Below are positions 12,101-22,699 of a stretch of 64,000 nt of DNA, one piece after another. The notes under the pieces are model-generated. The model did no database searches. It had not been told where the DNA came from and was given only the letters and a program-made list of their open reading frames with translations. Source of the stretch: Cristatella mucedo (Eukaryota > Bryozoa > Phylactolaemata > Cristatellidae); NCBI GenBank assembly GCA_009760855.2, contig WPIO01000028.1:1672001-1736000 (forward strand). The letters run 5' to 3'. The translations under genes were made by a program, and so were the position numbers. The first letter of the stretch is position 1. The number at the start of each line of letters is the position of its first letter.

Positions 12101-13044
12101 TTTTTGTGGAGGCAAGATTTGAGCAAGGAACGGTGTAGGCTCTGAGTGAGCACTGTGCAAAATATATTGCTTGCACGTTGTCCATGCTAATTGCATTGTA
12201 CGTGAGTGGTCGATATAAAAATGACTATGACTATAAAAGTGACTGATATAAAAATGACTATAAAATGATAATGCACGAATATTTCATGCATCATCTGCAG
12301 GTGATGTAACTTCAGATGATGATAGATTTTCAAGGGACTGTCGATTTCACATGCGCTGGATGCAATTAGCTAGGCACGGGCAAAGGGGCCCTCATGCTCC
12401 GATCTGAGCTGCGTTCGAAACAGCAGAAAAAAAACCGAGCACCGAGAGCAGGCTGCTCACACAAGTTTTACTCTGAAATTTTGATGCCGTTGATGTTGAC
12501 TTACAAATATATTCAATTTGGATATAAAAAAGTATCATTGTAGGCACGTCGCATTGATCGCAGCTTGGGAGCATTGAGTGAGAGACGGACATGGCCACTT
12601 TCCACAACTGATCGGAGTGGAATGCATCAGGAAAAAGTGGCCAGTCGGAGCCCAAATTTTCAGTCGAATATCTTAGATAAGCCACTGCTGCATTTATTAA
12701 GACCAAGCCATGGGAACATAATGTCAAATGTTGCGTTACAGAATGTCCTCGAGTTTTTTCTTAAATGTTTTATTTGACTTGTCTCGGTTCAGGTTAAAAC
12801 GAGATTTACATAGAACAATTCTTCAGCAAATTACAATACATGCAAGCGAATTGGAGCAATCTACGAACAGGCCACAATCCACGCCTGAAATGAAAAACTA
12901 GCCAGCCAAAAGGCAAGCACCGTGAGCAGAATCTCGAAATAAAGTTTTCTCGCTTTAGCATCTTTCGAGGTGAAAGCATCTGCCACTCTTAAAGTTGTCG
13001 GTGGTTTCTCAAGACATTCACCTGCGAAAAAGCGCTGCTTGAAC
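9111..13044. other. Long gene-free stretch
   Basis: AT-rich, intron-like or intergenic sequence. A weak minus-strand SINE remnant lies at about 11,245-11,310 (GTCGTGAGCTCGACC on minus resembles a decayed B box). Short motif repeats (ATAAAAATGACTAT) lie at 12,213-12,270. The 111-codon minus frame at 12,392-12,727 shows no recognised domain. Confidence 0.5.
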
Positions 13045-13250
13045 CATGTGTACCACATCTGTACCACATTTGCATGCTGACCCTGTGCATGTCACCCTTA
13101 ACCATATTATTTATTGTGTTTGTTTTTCAAGCATTATTTTACTTACCATTCAATTGCATTTACCTTTGCAGCAAATGTAAAGCGCCTAGAAAGAAATTAA
13201 GTTCTCTGAGGGCGCTTTATCAAGTGTATTATTATTATTATTATTATTAT
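13045..13250 (+). mobile_element. L2-type LINE 3' end, ATT family
   Basis: Only the 3' untranslated part: CATTTGCATGCTGACC, CATGTCACCCTTAACCA, TTTGCAGCAAATGTAAAGCGC, the stem-loop and (ATT)8. Confidence 0.9.
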
Positions 13251-13319
13251 GTGACGTGTAGGCATCTGCCCCTCCGTACCTGAATAGCCGAACAAGAAAT
13301 ACTGAAACTGAATCCTGAA

Positions 13320-13725
13320 TACTGAACGCGCTGAATAGCTACATCAGTTTGGAGACCGTGCATTTAGTTCGTATGCTCCCAAAGCCTGGAACTCTCTCCC
13401 GACCTGCGTCAGAACATCCCCTGACCTGACCACATTTAAAAGGAACTTAAAAACACACCTATTTAGGACAGCATTTTGTGGGTCCCTGTGAGTCGTCCTT
13501 GATGTGCTTATGCGTGCTGACGCTGTGCATGCTGCCACCAACCACATTTGCATGCTGACCCTGTGCATGTCACCCCTAACCATGTTATTCATTTTGTTTG
13601 TTTTTCAAGCAAAATTTTACTTACCATTCAATTGCATTTCACTTTGCCGCAAATTTAAAGCGCCTAGAAAGAGATTAAGTTCTCTGATGGCGCTTTATCA
13701 AGTGCATTATTATATAATTATAGTT
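13320..13725 (+). mobile_element. L2-type LINE 3' end, ATT family
   Basis: Begins in the C-terminal coding block (GGAGACCGTGCATTTAG... AAAGCCTGGAACTCTC, then CACATTTAAAAGGAAC) and continues through the complete 3' untranslated region to a short ATT tail. It lies about 70 bp after the previous copy in the same orientation. Confidence 0.9.
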
Positions 13726-14884
13726 TCAGCCTTCTCGGGCCATAAGGCCCTCTCTGGACAAAATGAGCTGTTCCATTTATTCATTGAGAAACCATTTGCA
13801 ACAGAAGCTTTGGCTCTGCAGGTTTTGGACTCAGGAACCCAATTATTTGTCCTCACGACTCAGCTATGCTTATCACTTTCCCTTAGCTATGCGAAAAATG
13901 GAGGCTGATAGCTTCCGTATGTTCACCTTAAGCCGCTCACACTTTAAGTTTGCTATAGAAAACCCTCAATTGTAATCAAAACGTCATATTCTTAGTTGTT
14001 ATGAGGGATTTTAGAGATATATACATGTACATACTCATAAGGATGCCATCTTGCTCCAACAGCCATACGCGAAGCCTATAGCTTATGGTTAAGGTAAGTG
14101 CGAACTCATCAGCAAGAAATCCTACACCTGCATGATGCGATCAACAGACTACATGGTCTCTGTGGCACGACAGCCCGCCGCTGGACTGGAACCAACGATG
14201 ATTGCACGAGACGCGAAGTACGAGGTGCTCACCGTTTGCTTACCGTTCCAATAAATTTGTCATATCGGAGCGTCATTCTTTGGGGACTTATCTCTTTTCG
14301 GATAAAGCCGCTTCGTGATTCAGTCCAATCTGATTACGTCTTTTTTATTTGATATAAATAACGCCATCTCAACCTTTCTGGAATAGTGTTCGAGCTCGAT
14401 GCCGAATATTAAAATCCGAGATTGGTCTGTCTTTTAAAAATCCCTCATTCAACGTGTTCTGGCCTGCGAAATTAAGATATCACGGGAATTTGTCCCTTCT
14501 CTGTAGCTGTTAACTGAAGTGAATTTAAAAAAATGGGCATCTGATATTTTCTAGCAAGCTTGAGGAAACCTCTGTATCAGTCGGACAGGGAGAAGCCAGG
14601 AGAAATCAAAGAAGTAACCTTGTCCCTGAACCTTGTCATAGGCACTCAATCATGACGATACTAAATGTAGTTGTTGGCTGCGAAGCCGACCTTCGAAGCC
14701 TTTGAGTTTGGTGTCAGGACGCAAGTCGGGAGTAGTCCGGGAATTGTGAGCACACGAACTAAATTGTGAGCATCTAATTTCACAGACACGATGCCGCGGT
14801 CAAGTTAGTCAATGAATATGTGACATGCCGTCCATAAGCTCGCATTTATTTCACTACTTCGTTCCGGTGAAATAAGATGCTTAC
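13726..14884. other. No gene seen
   Basis: Unique sequence. A donor-like AAGGTAAGTG near 14,092 has no convincing matching exon and may be part of an old SINE head. Confidence 0.5.
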
Positions 14885-15232
14885 AACTTTGCGCGTATGC
14901 TCCCAAAGCCTGGAACTCACTCCCGACGTGTGTCCTGATATCTCCTGACTTGAGCACATTTAAAAAGAATCTAAACTGTTTATATTTATCACAGCATTCA
15001 GTGGGTTCCTGTAATTCGTCCTTTATGTGCTTATGCGTGCTGACACTGCATGCTGCCACTAACCATACTTGCATGCTGACCCTGTGCATGTCACCCCTAA
15101 CCACGTTATTCTTGTTGTTTATTGAGCATGCTACCACTAACCATTCGATCGTGATTCCTTTGCAGCAAATGTAAAGTGCCTAGAAAGAGATTGGGTTTTC
15201 TGAGGGCGCTATATACAATGTATTATTATTAT
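14885..15232 (+). mobile_element. L2-type LINE 3' end, ATT family
   Basis: Starts CGTATGCTCCCAAAGCCT, keeps the TFKK-type CACATTTAAAAAGAAT and the whole 3' untranslated region, and ends GCGCTATATACAATGTATTATTATT. Confidence 0.9.
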
Positions 15233-15491
15233 GACTGTGCAAAAAAAACGGCATTAGGCTTGTTGGCAGTGAACTTAGCGACCACTGCACTGCACCACTT
15301 GTCATTGAATCGCGCAGGCTTCCCATCGAGAATCCTGTCGACTTAGTGGTCCAACAACTCCTCAATCTCAAGCTTCTTCTCAAGCTAATGCTCATGCATG
15401 CGCATCTGAGATACTTATTCCGCAGCACTTCGCTGTAGCATGCGCTACCCTGAATGGGTCATTTAGCTATGCTTGGTAGAAATCTTTCATC
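15233..15491. other. Spacer between L2 end and SPIN-like element
   Basis: No recognisable feature. Confidence 0.5.
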
Positions 15492-15678
15492 CGGCGGTTC
15501 GAGATCTTCCTAACGCCGCGACCATTAAATACAATTCCTCATGTTGTGGCGACCCTCAACCATAAAATTATTACGTGCGAAATGTGGAAATGCGTGTTTT
15601 CCGGTGGTCTTAGGCGACCCCTGTGAAAGGGTTGTTCGACCCCCAAAGGGGTCGCGACCCATAGGTTAAGAACCGCTG
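15492..15678. mobile_element. SPIN-like hAT MITE
   Basis: The 187 bp element has imperfect terminal inverted repeats: CGGCGGTTCGAGATCTTCC at the left, and CATAGGTTAAGAACCGCTG at the right. Internal blocks CCTCATGTTGTGG, CAACCATAAAATTATT, GGTCTTAGGCGACCCCTG and CCCCCAAAGGGGTCGCGACC match what I know of the SPIN (SPACE INVADERS) non-autonomous hAT consensus, with a shorter centre. Candidate 8 bp flanks are CTTTCATC and CTCTAACT; the right one resembles the hAT preference nTCTAgAn, and the two have diverged. No transposase is encoded. Confidence 0.88.
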
Positions 15679-15689
15679 CTCTAACTAAT

Positions 15690-15840
15690 CATTTGGAGAA
15701 CGTGCCTTCAGTTCCTACTTGTATACTGTTTCGAAGCTTGAAACGCACTACCGACTGACATCATGATATCCTCTACTCGACGAAATTCAAATTGAAACTT
15801 AAAAAAACTCGTTCCTCGCGTAATTTGATCCGTTCATGTA
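15690..15840 (+). mobile_element. Decayed L2 C-terminal fragment
   Basis: GGAGAACGTGCCTTCAGTTC...CGCACTACCGACTGACATCATGATATCC aligns, with many changes, to the GGAGACCGTGC...CGTCATGATATCC block of other ATT-family copies. The SPIN-like element sits directly upstream. Confidence 0.6.
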
Positions 15841-15857
15841 AAATGTCTTCGTGGCTT

Positions 15858-16425
15858 TGTAATGTAATGTAATGTATCTCCGTCTGGAACTCTGGAAAGT
15901 CAAAAATACCATGTGGGTGTTACGCGGGAGAGTTTTGTATAGCACACTCACAGCCTAAGCGGCTTTCGGTACGCATTTGGTAGCCAACAGACTTCGTCTC
16001 ACGCAACAAAGAAAAAGTGAAAGCATAGCAGAGTCACGAGAGCAGTTGAGGTCGTGAGTAGCTTGGAAGTAGCAGCTCAGGACCGCTGAAAAGGATGAGC
16101 CATAGTCGGCAGGAGAGTAGTTGTCGTTGCGTAAGAATTGTGGAAGCGAGTTCCACAGTCTAGGACCTGCAGAGCTGAAGCTTCTGCCGCCAACGGTCTT
16201 TAAGCGGAGAAATGGAACAGCTAATTTTTTGTCCACACAAGGCCTGAGCGCGCGAACAGGCTGAAACTTATGCAGCAGTTCAGCTAGGTACGAAGGAGCC
16301 AAGCCGTGGCGGGCCTTGTGGGTCAGCGTAAGAACTTTGCTCTGTATCCGTTGCTCAACCGGCATCCGCCCTAGCTCTTTTAGCAAAGGAGACACGTGCT
16401 CAAACCTCTAGGGCTTTCTTGTGAG
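15858..16425 (-). mobile_element. L2-type LINE, ATTAC-tailed family
   Basis: On the minus strand an open frame at 16,395-15,955 (146 codons) matches the C-terminus of L2/CR1-clade polyproteins: HGLAPSYLAELL, LKTVGGRSFSSAGPRLWNSL and a conserved PVEQRIQ. It is followed by a 3' end containing AAGCCGCTTAGGCTGTGAG and a (ATTAC)3 tail. The reverse-transcriptase core is missing. Its sequence clearly differs from the ATT family. Confidence 0.88.
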
Positions 16426-17041
16426 TGCTGAGATTCTTAGTCTTATCACTTATTAGTTGATATGCTTCTTCTCCAGTACAGTTTATGAGTATAGACGGAG
16501 ATTTATTTCTCTAATATTTCTTATCAATTTTTTTTATTATAACTATTATTCAAGAAGCAATTTTGTGAAACCAAGCAGTAATTTAGAGTACGTGGTATTG
16601 GTCACACGGTTTATTTAAATGAGATGAAAAAGTTACAGTCTGGTAAAAAATTAATCGTGAGTAAATACGTCCAAATATCTTTTCTACTGGCTCCAAAGTA
16701 TATTAACATTATATTGGCATATAGTGACACTAAGCCATTCATTTATCTGGAGTTCAATAAAAATAGTAAAAAATAAACATGAGAAACACACAACAGCTGC
16801 GTGAAAATTCGTTCAATACGGCGGCATTTAATCCTATTAACTTTCACTTGATAAGTGAACAAAAATAACCAGCAGACACGTCATTAATACAAGGATGACA
16901 GAGTCAACAGGAATTCTTTTTCCTGAATTTTTCAAATTTGTTCGTTTTTGAATCTGTAACATAAATGAAATTGCATTTCAGTGCAGGCTCAGGCAAGCTT
17001 CGAGAGATCATTAAACCTGTATATCTTCGTAGATATATCAA
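16426..17041. other. No gene seen
   Basis: AT-rich unique sequence. Confidence 0.5.
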
Positions 17042-17386
17042 TTAATTATCACTACTAAATATGAGATGGAACACAGTTGACCTACGGAGACCGTGAGTAA
17101 CGTGAAACTTTTGAGAACCCAAACTTATGCCCTCAACTAGATCAACTGGGCGCTTAAAGGTTCGCTTTTCTGTTCCGTTGGGACTGGCATTCAACTTTTG
17201 AGATGAGCGAAATGGCACCCACTCACTGAAGCCTTTTTTCTGATAACAAAAAACTGCGTGAAAACTTCTGAAGTCCACTTCCACCTGACCGGAAGCTACA
17301 CAAAAGCGAAACAGCTTGGAATTTTCGACGGACCAGCAGTATGATTGCAGGGCTGATACAATTGAGAATCTCGTGCCATGAAACAT
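17042..17386 (-). other. Unrecognised 114-codon open frame
   Basis: A minus-strand frame starts at a methionine and contains four cysteines and several aromatic residues (SALQSYCWSVENSKLF, then FCYQKKGFSEW). An internal donor-like GTGAGTGGG could end an exon after KKGF. It lies downstream of the 20-24 kb mini-exons on the same strand, so a C-terminal exon of that gene is possible. No family is recognised and chance is not excluded. Confidence 0.25.
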
Positions 17387-17668
17387 TTGGTTAATTTAAT
17401 GCGATTCTGTGCCAAGAATGATCGTGATAAAATGAAGAAAACTACTGCTTAAAGGACTATTTAACAACACAGGCGTCTAACGCGGGTCAAGAAAGACGTT
17501 TAGTAGCAAATTGGAAACAGCTTGAACTTATATTATACGGAGAAAAGTCCATTTTTCCAAAAAAGAAAAGTTGATAGTAATATATCGGAAAATATAGCAT
17601 GCCTAGATTCTGCATTTGGACATTTAAGCCGAGGCTTTAAGGCCCTGTATTGAATGCCAATGGTATAC

Positions 17669-17728
17669 GTAGGTAGACTTCCTCCGTTCGCTCTGTTTTT
17701 GAAATTTGGATTTTGCCACCCCGGAACC
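17669..17728 (-). CDS. Candidate 60 nt exon, phase 0
   Basis: Acceptor-like TTTGTGTTTCGCAG precedes exactly 20 codons (GSGVAKSKFQ..., basic and Gln-rich), ending TAC before GTATAC. Phase matches the mini-exons further upstream, but the donor is weak and there are few hydrophobic residues. Confidence 0.25.
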
Positions 17729-17869
17729 CTGCGAAACACAAAGGCCTGGGTGAAGTGTGAATACAGTATATTTCGGTCGACCTACATGAGCAGCCATGAG
17801 ACGTATTGAAGAGATCAGCTCACAGAGAAAGAGATATTGTCATCACAAGACTTTGCTTGACTTGGTGCC

Positions 17870-18302
17870 TATGAGCTTCCGGAAATTAAATGACGACAAA
17901 ACCAACTTAGCAATTACAGGCAAAAGAAAAGTTACTCAGAAACTGATTAGCAAATGCAGGCAAACAAAAGTTACTCAGAAACTGAAAGTCACAGTCTATA
18001 AAAAAACATCTTCTGAAGTAACTGGTGGCTAGATCGCACATTAACTTCACATTAAGGTCTGCTTACTTTCACCTGCGTAACTTTGCGAAAATTCGGGCTC
18101 GCTAAGATACCACCGCATCTAAGCTGGTTCATTCATTCATGAAATTTCCACTAGGCTTCCGTAACTCACTACTTATAGGTCTTCCTGTGTTGGCACTAAG
18201 ACACAAGCTGTTGCACAGCTTGGCAGATGGGCTTATCTGGAATAAACATCGCAATTGCAACATTAAACCCTTGCTACTAATCTTGAGTGGCTACCTATTA
18301 AG
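17870..18302 (+). mobile_element. L2-type LINE fragment, 5' half of a split copy
   Basis: Encodes the [16 protein letters not shown] block (known [12 protein letters not shown] region after the RT core), then a decayed SAYFHLRNFAKIRA...KLVHSFM block. It is interrupted at about 18,303 by an opposite-strand L2 copy and appears to resume near 19,375. Confidence 0.7.
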
Positions 18303-19370
18303 CAATAATAAAAATAATAATAATAAAAATGCACTTGATAAAGTGCCCTCAGATAACTTAATCTCTTTCTAGGCGCTTTACATTTGCTGCAAAGGGAAAT
18401 GCAATTGAATGGTAAGTAAAATCATGCTTGAAAAACAATCAAAATGAATAACATGGTTAGGGGTGACATGCACAGGGTCAGCATGAAAGTATGGTTAGTG
18501 GCAGCATGCACAGTGTCAGCACGCATAAGCCTGTGAAGGACGAATCACAGGGACTTACTAAATGCTGTCCTAATAGGTGTGTTTCTAAGTTCCTTTTAAA
18601 TGTGGTCAGATCAGGGGACGTACTGACGCAGGTCGGGAGGGAGTTCCAGGCTTTGGGAGCATACGAACTAAACGCACGGTCTCCAAAGGATTTAAGGTTT
18701 GTACGAGGTATTTCTAGACTGTTTGATTCCGAAAAGCGGGTGGTACGATACTTTGCCTGATGGGGGAGTATGTCGGAGAGATAGGCTGGAGCCATAGAAT
18801 GAAGGGACCTAAAAGTGAGCGACAAAACCTTGAAGTCAATCCGTTGCTTGACTGGTAGCGAGTGCAGGTCGGCGAGAAGTGGAGTAATGTGGCAACTTCG
18901 ACGCTCACGACAGACAAGCCTAGCTACAGAGTTTTGCACCAGCTGCAATCGCCTGATCGCACATGCTGGTAGGCCAGTAAGCAGTGAGTTGCAGAAGTGA
19001 GACGAGATGTCACGAATGCATGGACCAACTTGGACGTGGTATCCTTATCTAAACAAGCCCGAATTCTAGCAATGTTATGAAGCTGAAAATAGGCAGATTT
19101 GACTGTGGCGCTGATATGGTCGTCTAACGAGAGGTCGCTTTGGAATATGACACCTAGATTTCGAGCTGATGCAACTGGAGATATGCTGGCAGAGCCAATT
19201 TTGAAAGTCAGCCTTTCCAATCTCTGAATCACACTGGGTTTGCCCATAACTAGTAAGTTAGTTTTATCATCGTTTAGTTTTAGAAAATTTGCTGCCATCC
19301 ATGTGCGGATGTCATCAATGCATGCAGCAAGTGAGTTTAGAGAATTTGAGGTGCTCGAAGGCTGGGAGAG
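18303..19370 (-). mobile_element. L2-type LINE, ATT family, long copy
   Basis: Starts with an (AAT)n-rich tail, the stem-loop and a full 3' untranslated region. On minus it encodes, in two overlapping frames, [36 protein letters not shown], then HSMAPAYLSDILPHQAK, LKSFGDRAFSSYAPKAWNSL and TTFKRNLETHLL. One frame change separates the halves. 5'-truncated just before the RT YADD region. Confidence 0.9.
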
Positions 19371-19374
19371 ATCA

Positions 19375-20070
19375 ACGTACCGACTTCTAGATTCTGTAAC
19401 TTACTTTTTGATCCCTCAATTCTCTTGCTCTTGCCTACCGATTTGAATTAGTTTCACACCAGGTCTCTATTTGCATCACCAGCTCTTCTACTCTGGTCGA
19501 CTCGTTGTGCCCCTAACAAATTCCAAATCCCTCGGATACCGAAGCTCCAGCTAATGTGCTACCAAAGTGCAAAAATCACTACCTACTGATATTACGTCAT
19601 CTTCTGATTTTTCGATTTTCAAAAAAAGCTAAATACCTACCTGCTCCATGCAGCCTTTGCTCTATCTAATTGAATCGTTCTTTTGTGTTGATTTGCATTA
19701 CGTAACTTTGTACGTAACAACTAAGGGAAAAGCTTCGTGGTTTAGTATGGCAACCGAGCGGACTTTTCTTTCTTTCTTGCGTGCTTTATTATCTGTGAGC
19801 GAGTAAGTGCATGTCAGTAACCCAAGTTCCTACTTACCAGCGGCAGTGAGTACCCTCTTGCATGCTTCTGCATTCTTGTCTAGGCTTGAGTCTCGGGTAC
19901 TTTTAACTCGCGCCTGAGCAGAATACCTCATTAAATATTGTCAATCAATGTTGTTTGTTGCTTACCTTGCAACGAGTTTCAAAATGCCTGAACAGAGATT
20001 AAGTTATCATGGGCACAAAAAAAGTCTCATTATTGCTATTATTTTTTATGCAACCTGGGATATATTTTTT
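19375..20070 (+). mobile_element. L2-type LINE fragment, 3' half of a split copy
   Basis: Decayed continuation of the 17,870 copy: TTTTTGATCCCTCAATTCTC...CCTCGGATACCGAAGCTCC aligns to the YLSD...SFGDRAFSSYAPKAW coding block. A late piece at about 19,955-20,065 (CAGAGATTAAGTTATCATGGGC) resembles the 3' stem-loop. Boundaries are approximate. Confidence 0.5.
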
Positions 20071-20317
20071 GAAATGCACTGCTGTAAACACTTCGGTAAT
20101 TGTATACAGTGCAACGACGGAACGGGAAAATTAATATTCAATAAATATCAGCTGTTGCGAGAGATTTTCTAGCATGCACTACCATGGGTTAGGTACATCC
20201 ATAGGTTGGGGCAAAATTCGCAGTGGGAAAAGGCCATATAGTTGCAAGAAATCTCCGTGCTGGAGCTGACTTTAAATATCTCAGGTTTTTTCAAACCGAG
20301 ATTGGGGTCTCACTTAC

Positions 20318-20359
20318 TTCACTTTCTAGTTGTACGATTCGGTTCATCATGGAGCTAGC
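20318..20359 (-). CDS. Mini-exon, 42 nt, coiled-coil-like
   Basis: On minus, acceptor GTTTTAATAG precedes 14 codons ASSMMNRIVQLESE, followed by GTAAGTG, an excellent donor. The exon is in phase 0 at both ends. Met4/Ile8/Leu11 give 4-3 heptad-like spacing, and Leu11 with the acidic end (LESE) matches the 21,983 exon (LENE). It is the last well-supported member of the downstream cluster in transcription order. The product is unknown; I infer part of an extracellular or lumenal stalk. Confidence 0.45.
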
Positions 20360-20384
20360 CTATTAAAACAAGAACACTTGTAAT

Positions 20385-21345
20385 AATAATATGTTAATGA
20401 TAATACAACACTTGATAAAGCGCCCTCGAAGAACTCAATCTCTTTCTAGGCGCTTTACATTTGCTGCAAAGGAAATGCGATCGGATGGTTAGTGGATGCA
20501 TGCTCGATAAACAACGAGAATAAGCGCGGTTAGGGGTGACATGCATCTCATCTGCAGAGTTACCATGCAAGTGTGGTTAGTAGCAGCATGCACAATCTCA
20601 GCACGCATAAGCACATACAAGACAAATCACTGGGACCCATCAAATGCTGCAATAAATAGGTGTGTTTTAAATTTCTTTTTAAATGTGGTCAAGTCAGGGG
20701 ATGTTCAGACGCAACTTGGAGGGAGTTCCACGCTTTGGGAGCATACGAACTAAATGCACGGTCTCCAAATGATTTGAGGTATGTACGAGGTATTGGTAGA
20801 CTGTTGGATTCTGAAAAGCGGGTGGTACGATGCTTGACCTGGTGGGGGAGTAGATCTGAGAGGTAGGCTGGAGCCAAAGAATGAAGTGAACTTAAAGTGA
20901 GCGACAAAACCCTGAAGTCAATTCGTTGCTTGACTGGTAGCCAGTGCAGGTCGATAAGAATTGGTGTGATATGGCAGCTGCGACGCTCACGGCAGTCAAG
21001 CCTAGCTGCGGAGTTATGCACCAGCTGCAATCGCCTGATCGCACATGCTGGTAGGCCAGTAAGCATAAAGTTGCAGGAGTCGGGACGGAATGTAACGAAT
21101 GCATGGACCAACTTAGACGTGGTATCCTTATCTAAACAAGCCCGAATTTCGGCAATATTGTGTATCTGAAAGTAGGCATATTTTACTGTGGAGCTGATGT
21201 GGTCGTCTAACAAGAGGTCGCTTTGGAACATGACACCTAGATTTCGAGCTGATTCAACAGGAGATGTGCTGGCAGAGCCAATTTGAGCGGCAGCCTTACC
21301 AATCTCTGGATCACACTGGGTTTTCCCATAATTAGTAAGTTAGTT
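20385..21345 (-). mobile_element. L2-type LINE, ATT family
   Basis: Near-complete 3' half on minus, with tail, stem-loop and full 3' untranslated part. A 180-codon open frame (21,231-20,689) holds DDHISSTVKYAYFQIHNIAEIRACLDKDT, RRLQLVHNSAARL, LHWLPVKQRIDFRVLSLTL and SFGDRAFSSYAPKAWNSL, classic L2/CR1 C-terminal blocks. 5'-truncated near the FLKLNDDK block. It lies only 25 bp from the mini-exon at 20,318-20,359. Confidence 0.92.
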
Positions 21346-21982
21346 TTATCATCGCAGAGCTCTCGTAGACAGAGAGAGTGCACAATCGTTTAGTGAATGT
21401 GACAGTTCACGGGCGCTGGGCCTCGTTAGGAATACGGAGTGAGCTCAATCAGTGTGTCCAGCAATAAAACGCCGAGCTAGCTTTGATTTTTGTTAAAGGC
21501 TGGGGCCTTCTCAAGTTTCTTATCCCTGCTATTACTCTCATTAATAATGCATTATGAGTCGGCATTTTTCAAGTGTGGACCAGATTGTTATGTCCTTTTA
21601 GTATGGTTCAAAAGCTCATTTAACCACAATAGTAATGATTTAGTGCCTGCCTACCAGGTAGCTAAGAATGGGTACTTGTGCCTCTGTGACGTCAATGACG
21701 ACGGTTGATTGTTCCCGACTCCCTTTACGGGATGTGCAATCCGAGCATACTAATAGTAAGGTGAAAAAATGAATTCAATAGTAAATTAGACATAAAGGAG
21801 CACAGCTCACTGAATATTAACTCAATTTAATATATCTCTAGCAATGTGAAGTTTAAATACTCCAAGATTATTTTAAATGAAGACACAAAAGTAGGCGCCT
21901 ACTTTCACAGTCACATCATGAAGCCCCAAGTTTAAGGAATTTAAATCCCAAAGCTTCAAAAAATGGGACGTCGTTCTCTTAC
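21346..21982. other. Intron-like spacer
   Basis: Unique AT-rich sequence between the L2 copy and the next mini-exon. No feature seen. Confidence 0.45.
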
Positions 21983-22024
21983 CTCGTTCTCTAATGTTTC
22001 AATGCGGCTCCTCGTTGAGTTCGC
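21983..22024 (-). CDS. Mini-exon, 42 nt, coiled-coil-like
   Basis: Minus strand: acceptor CACTCGTGCAG, 14 codons ANSTRSRIETLENE, donor GTAAGAG; phase 0 at both ends. Ile8 and Leu11 occupy a/d-like positions in a charged context. It is clearly paralogous to the exon-like segment at 41,323-41,364 (SSCSRSQIEALERQ), and similarity continues into the flank (shared TGCACAAC about 30 bp upstream on minus), which argues for duplication of a gene block rather than chance. Confidence 0.5.
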
Positions 22025-22315
22025 CTGCACGAGTGAAGACCAGCAAAGTTTGCACAACGCCCAATCGCACTACCCGCCTCGGGTTCAACGGCTTTAGTGC
22101 AATAATAGTATTTCAAATCACCGTTAACGCTCAGCGTGATTACTTGCTTTTGTTTCTGTTGGCCATGCAAGCAGTCAATAATAAAGCAATACACTAGAGA
22201 TAACTTCAAACAGCACCAATAACAGCCCCCAACCACGTGGCTACCGCGAAAGCATCATTTGTAACGAGGTATAGCCCACGAGAGATAACTTAGCACACAG
22301 GTGAAATAATCTTAC

Positions 22316-22342
22316 TTCTAGTGTCGATTGCACGACCCGCTT
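22316..22342 (-). CDS. Candidate 27 nt micro-exon
   Basis: Nine codons KRVVQSTLE in phase 0 precede a strong donor GTAAGATT, but the acceptor (CACTTAGTTGTAG) has a poor pyrimidine tract. It lies between two better mini-exons on the same strand. An alternative acceptor gives a 57 nt exon in another frame. Confidence 0.25.
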
Positions 22343-22589
22343 CTACAACTAAGTGCATCCCCGACATCCGAGCTGAAAGTCTGGCATTCAGCCAATTTAA
22401 CAGACGCGCAAGCTAAGCGCGCTTCAAGAACTCAATCTAGAATCTGTTTGCAGAGCGCTCGTGGCGTAGCTCAGCAGTGAAAATACCAGTAATATTCATG
22501 AAAACAGGTAGAAGAGTCGACATTCATCTTATGAATAGTTTGAGCCAGGTTTCCTGTCCTGGTAATGCCGTAGAGCAGCAATTGAGCCA

Positions 22590-22695
22590 GTGTAAGCTGC
22601 CTCAGCCACCCCCCTCCCCGTGGTGAGTGAGGTTCGTGAATTTCACAACCAATGTCATGGGTTCGAGTCTTGCAGCAGTTGATTGCTATTGAGTC
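22590..22695 (+). mobile_element. Decayed tRNA-derived SINE head
   Basis: B-box-like GGGTTCGAGTCTTGCAGC and a following GATTGCTATTG resemble the head and first body block of the SINE family. The rest is lost. Confidence 0.45.
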
Positions 22696-22699
22696 ACGT

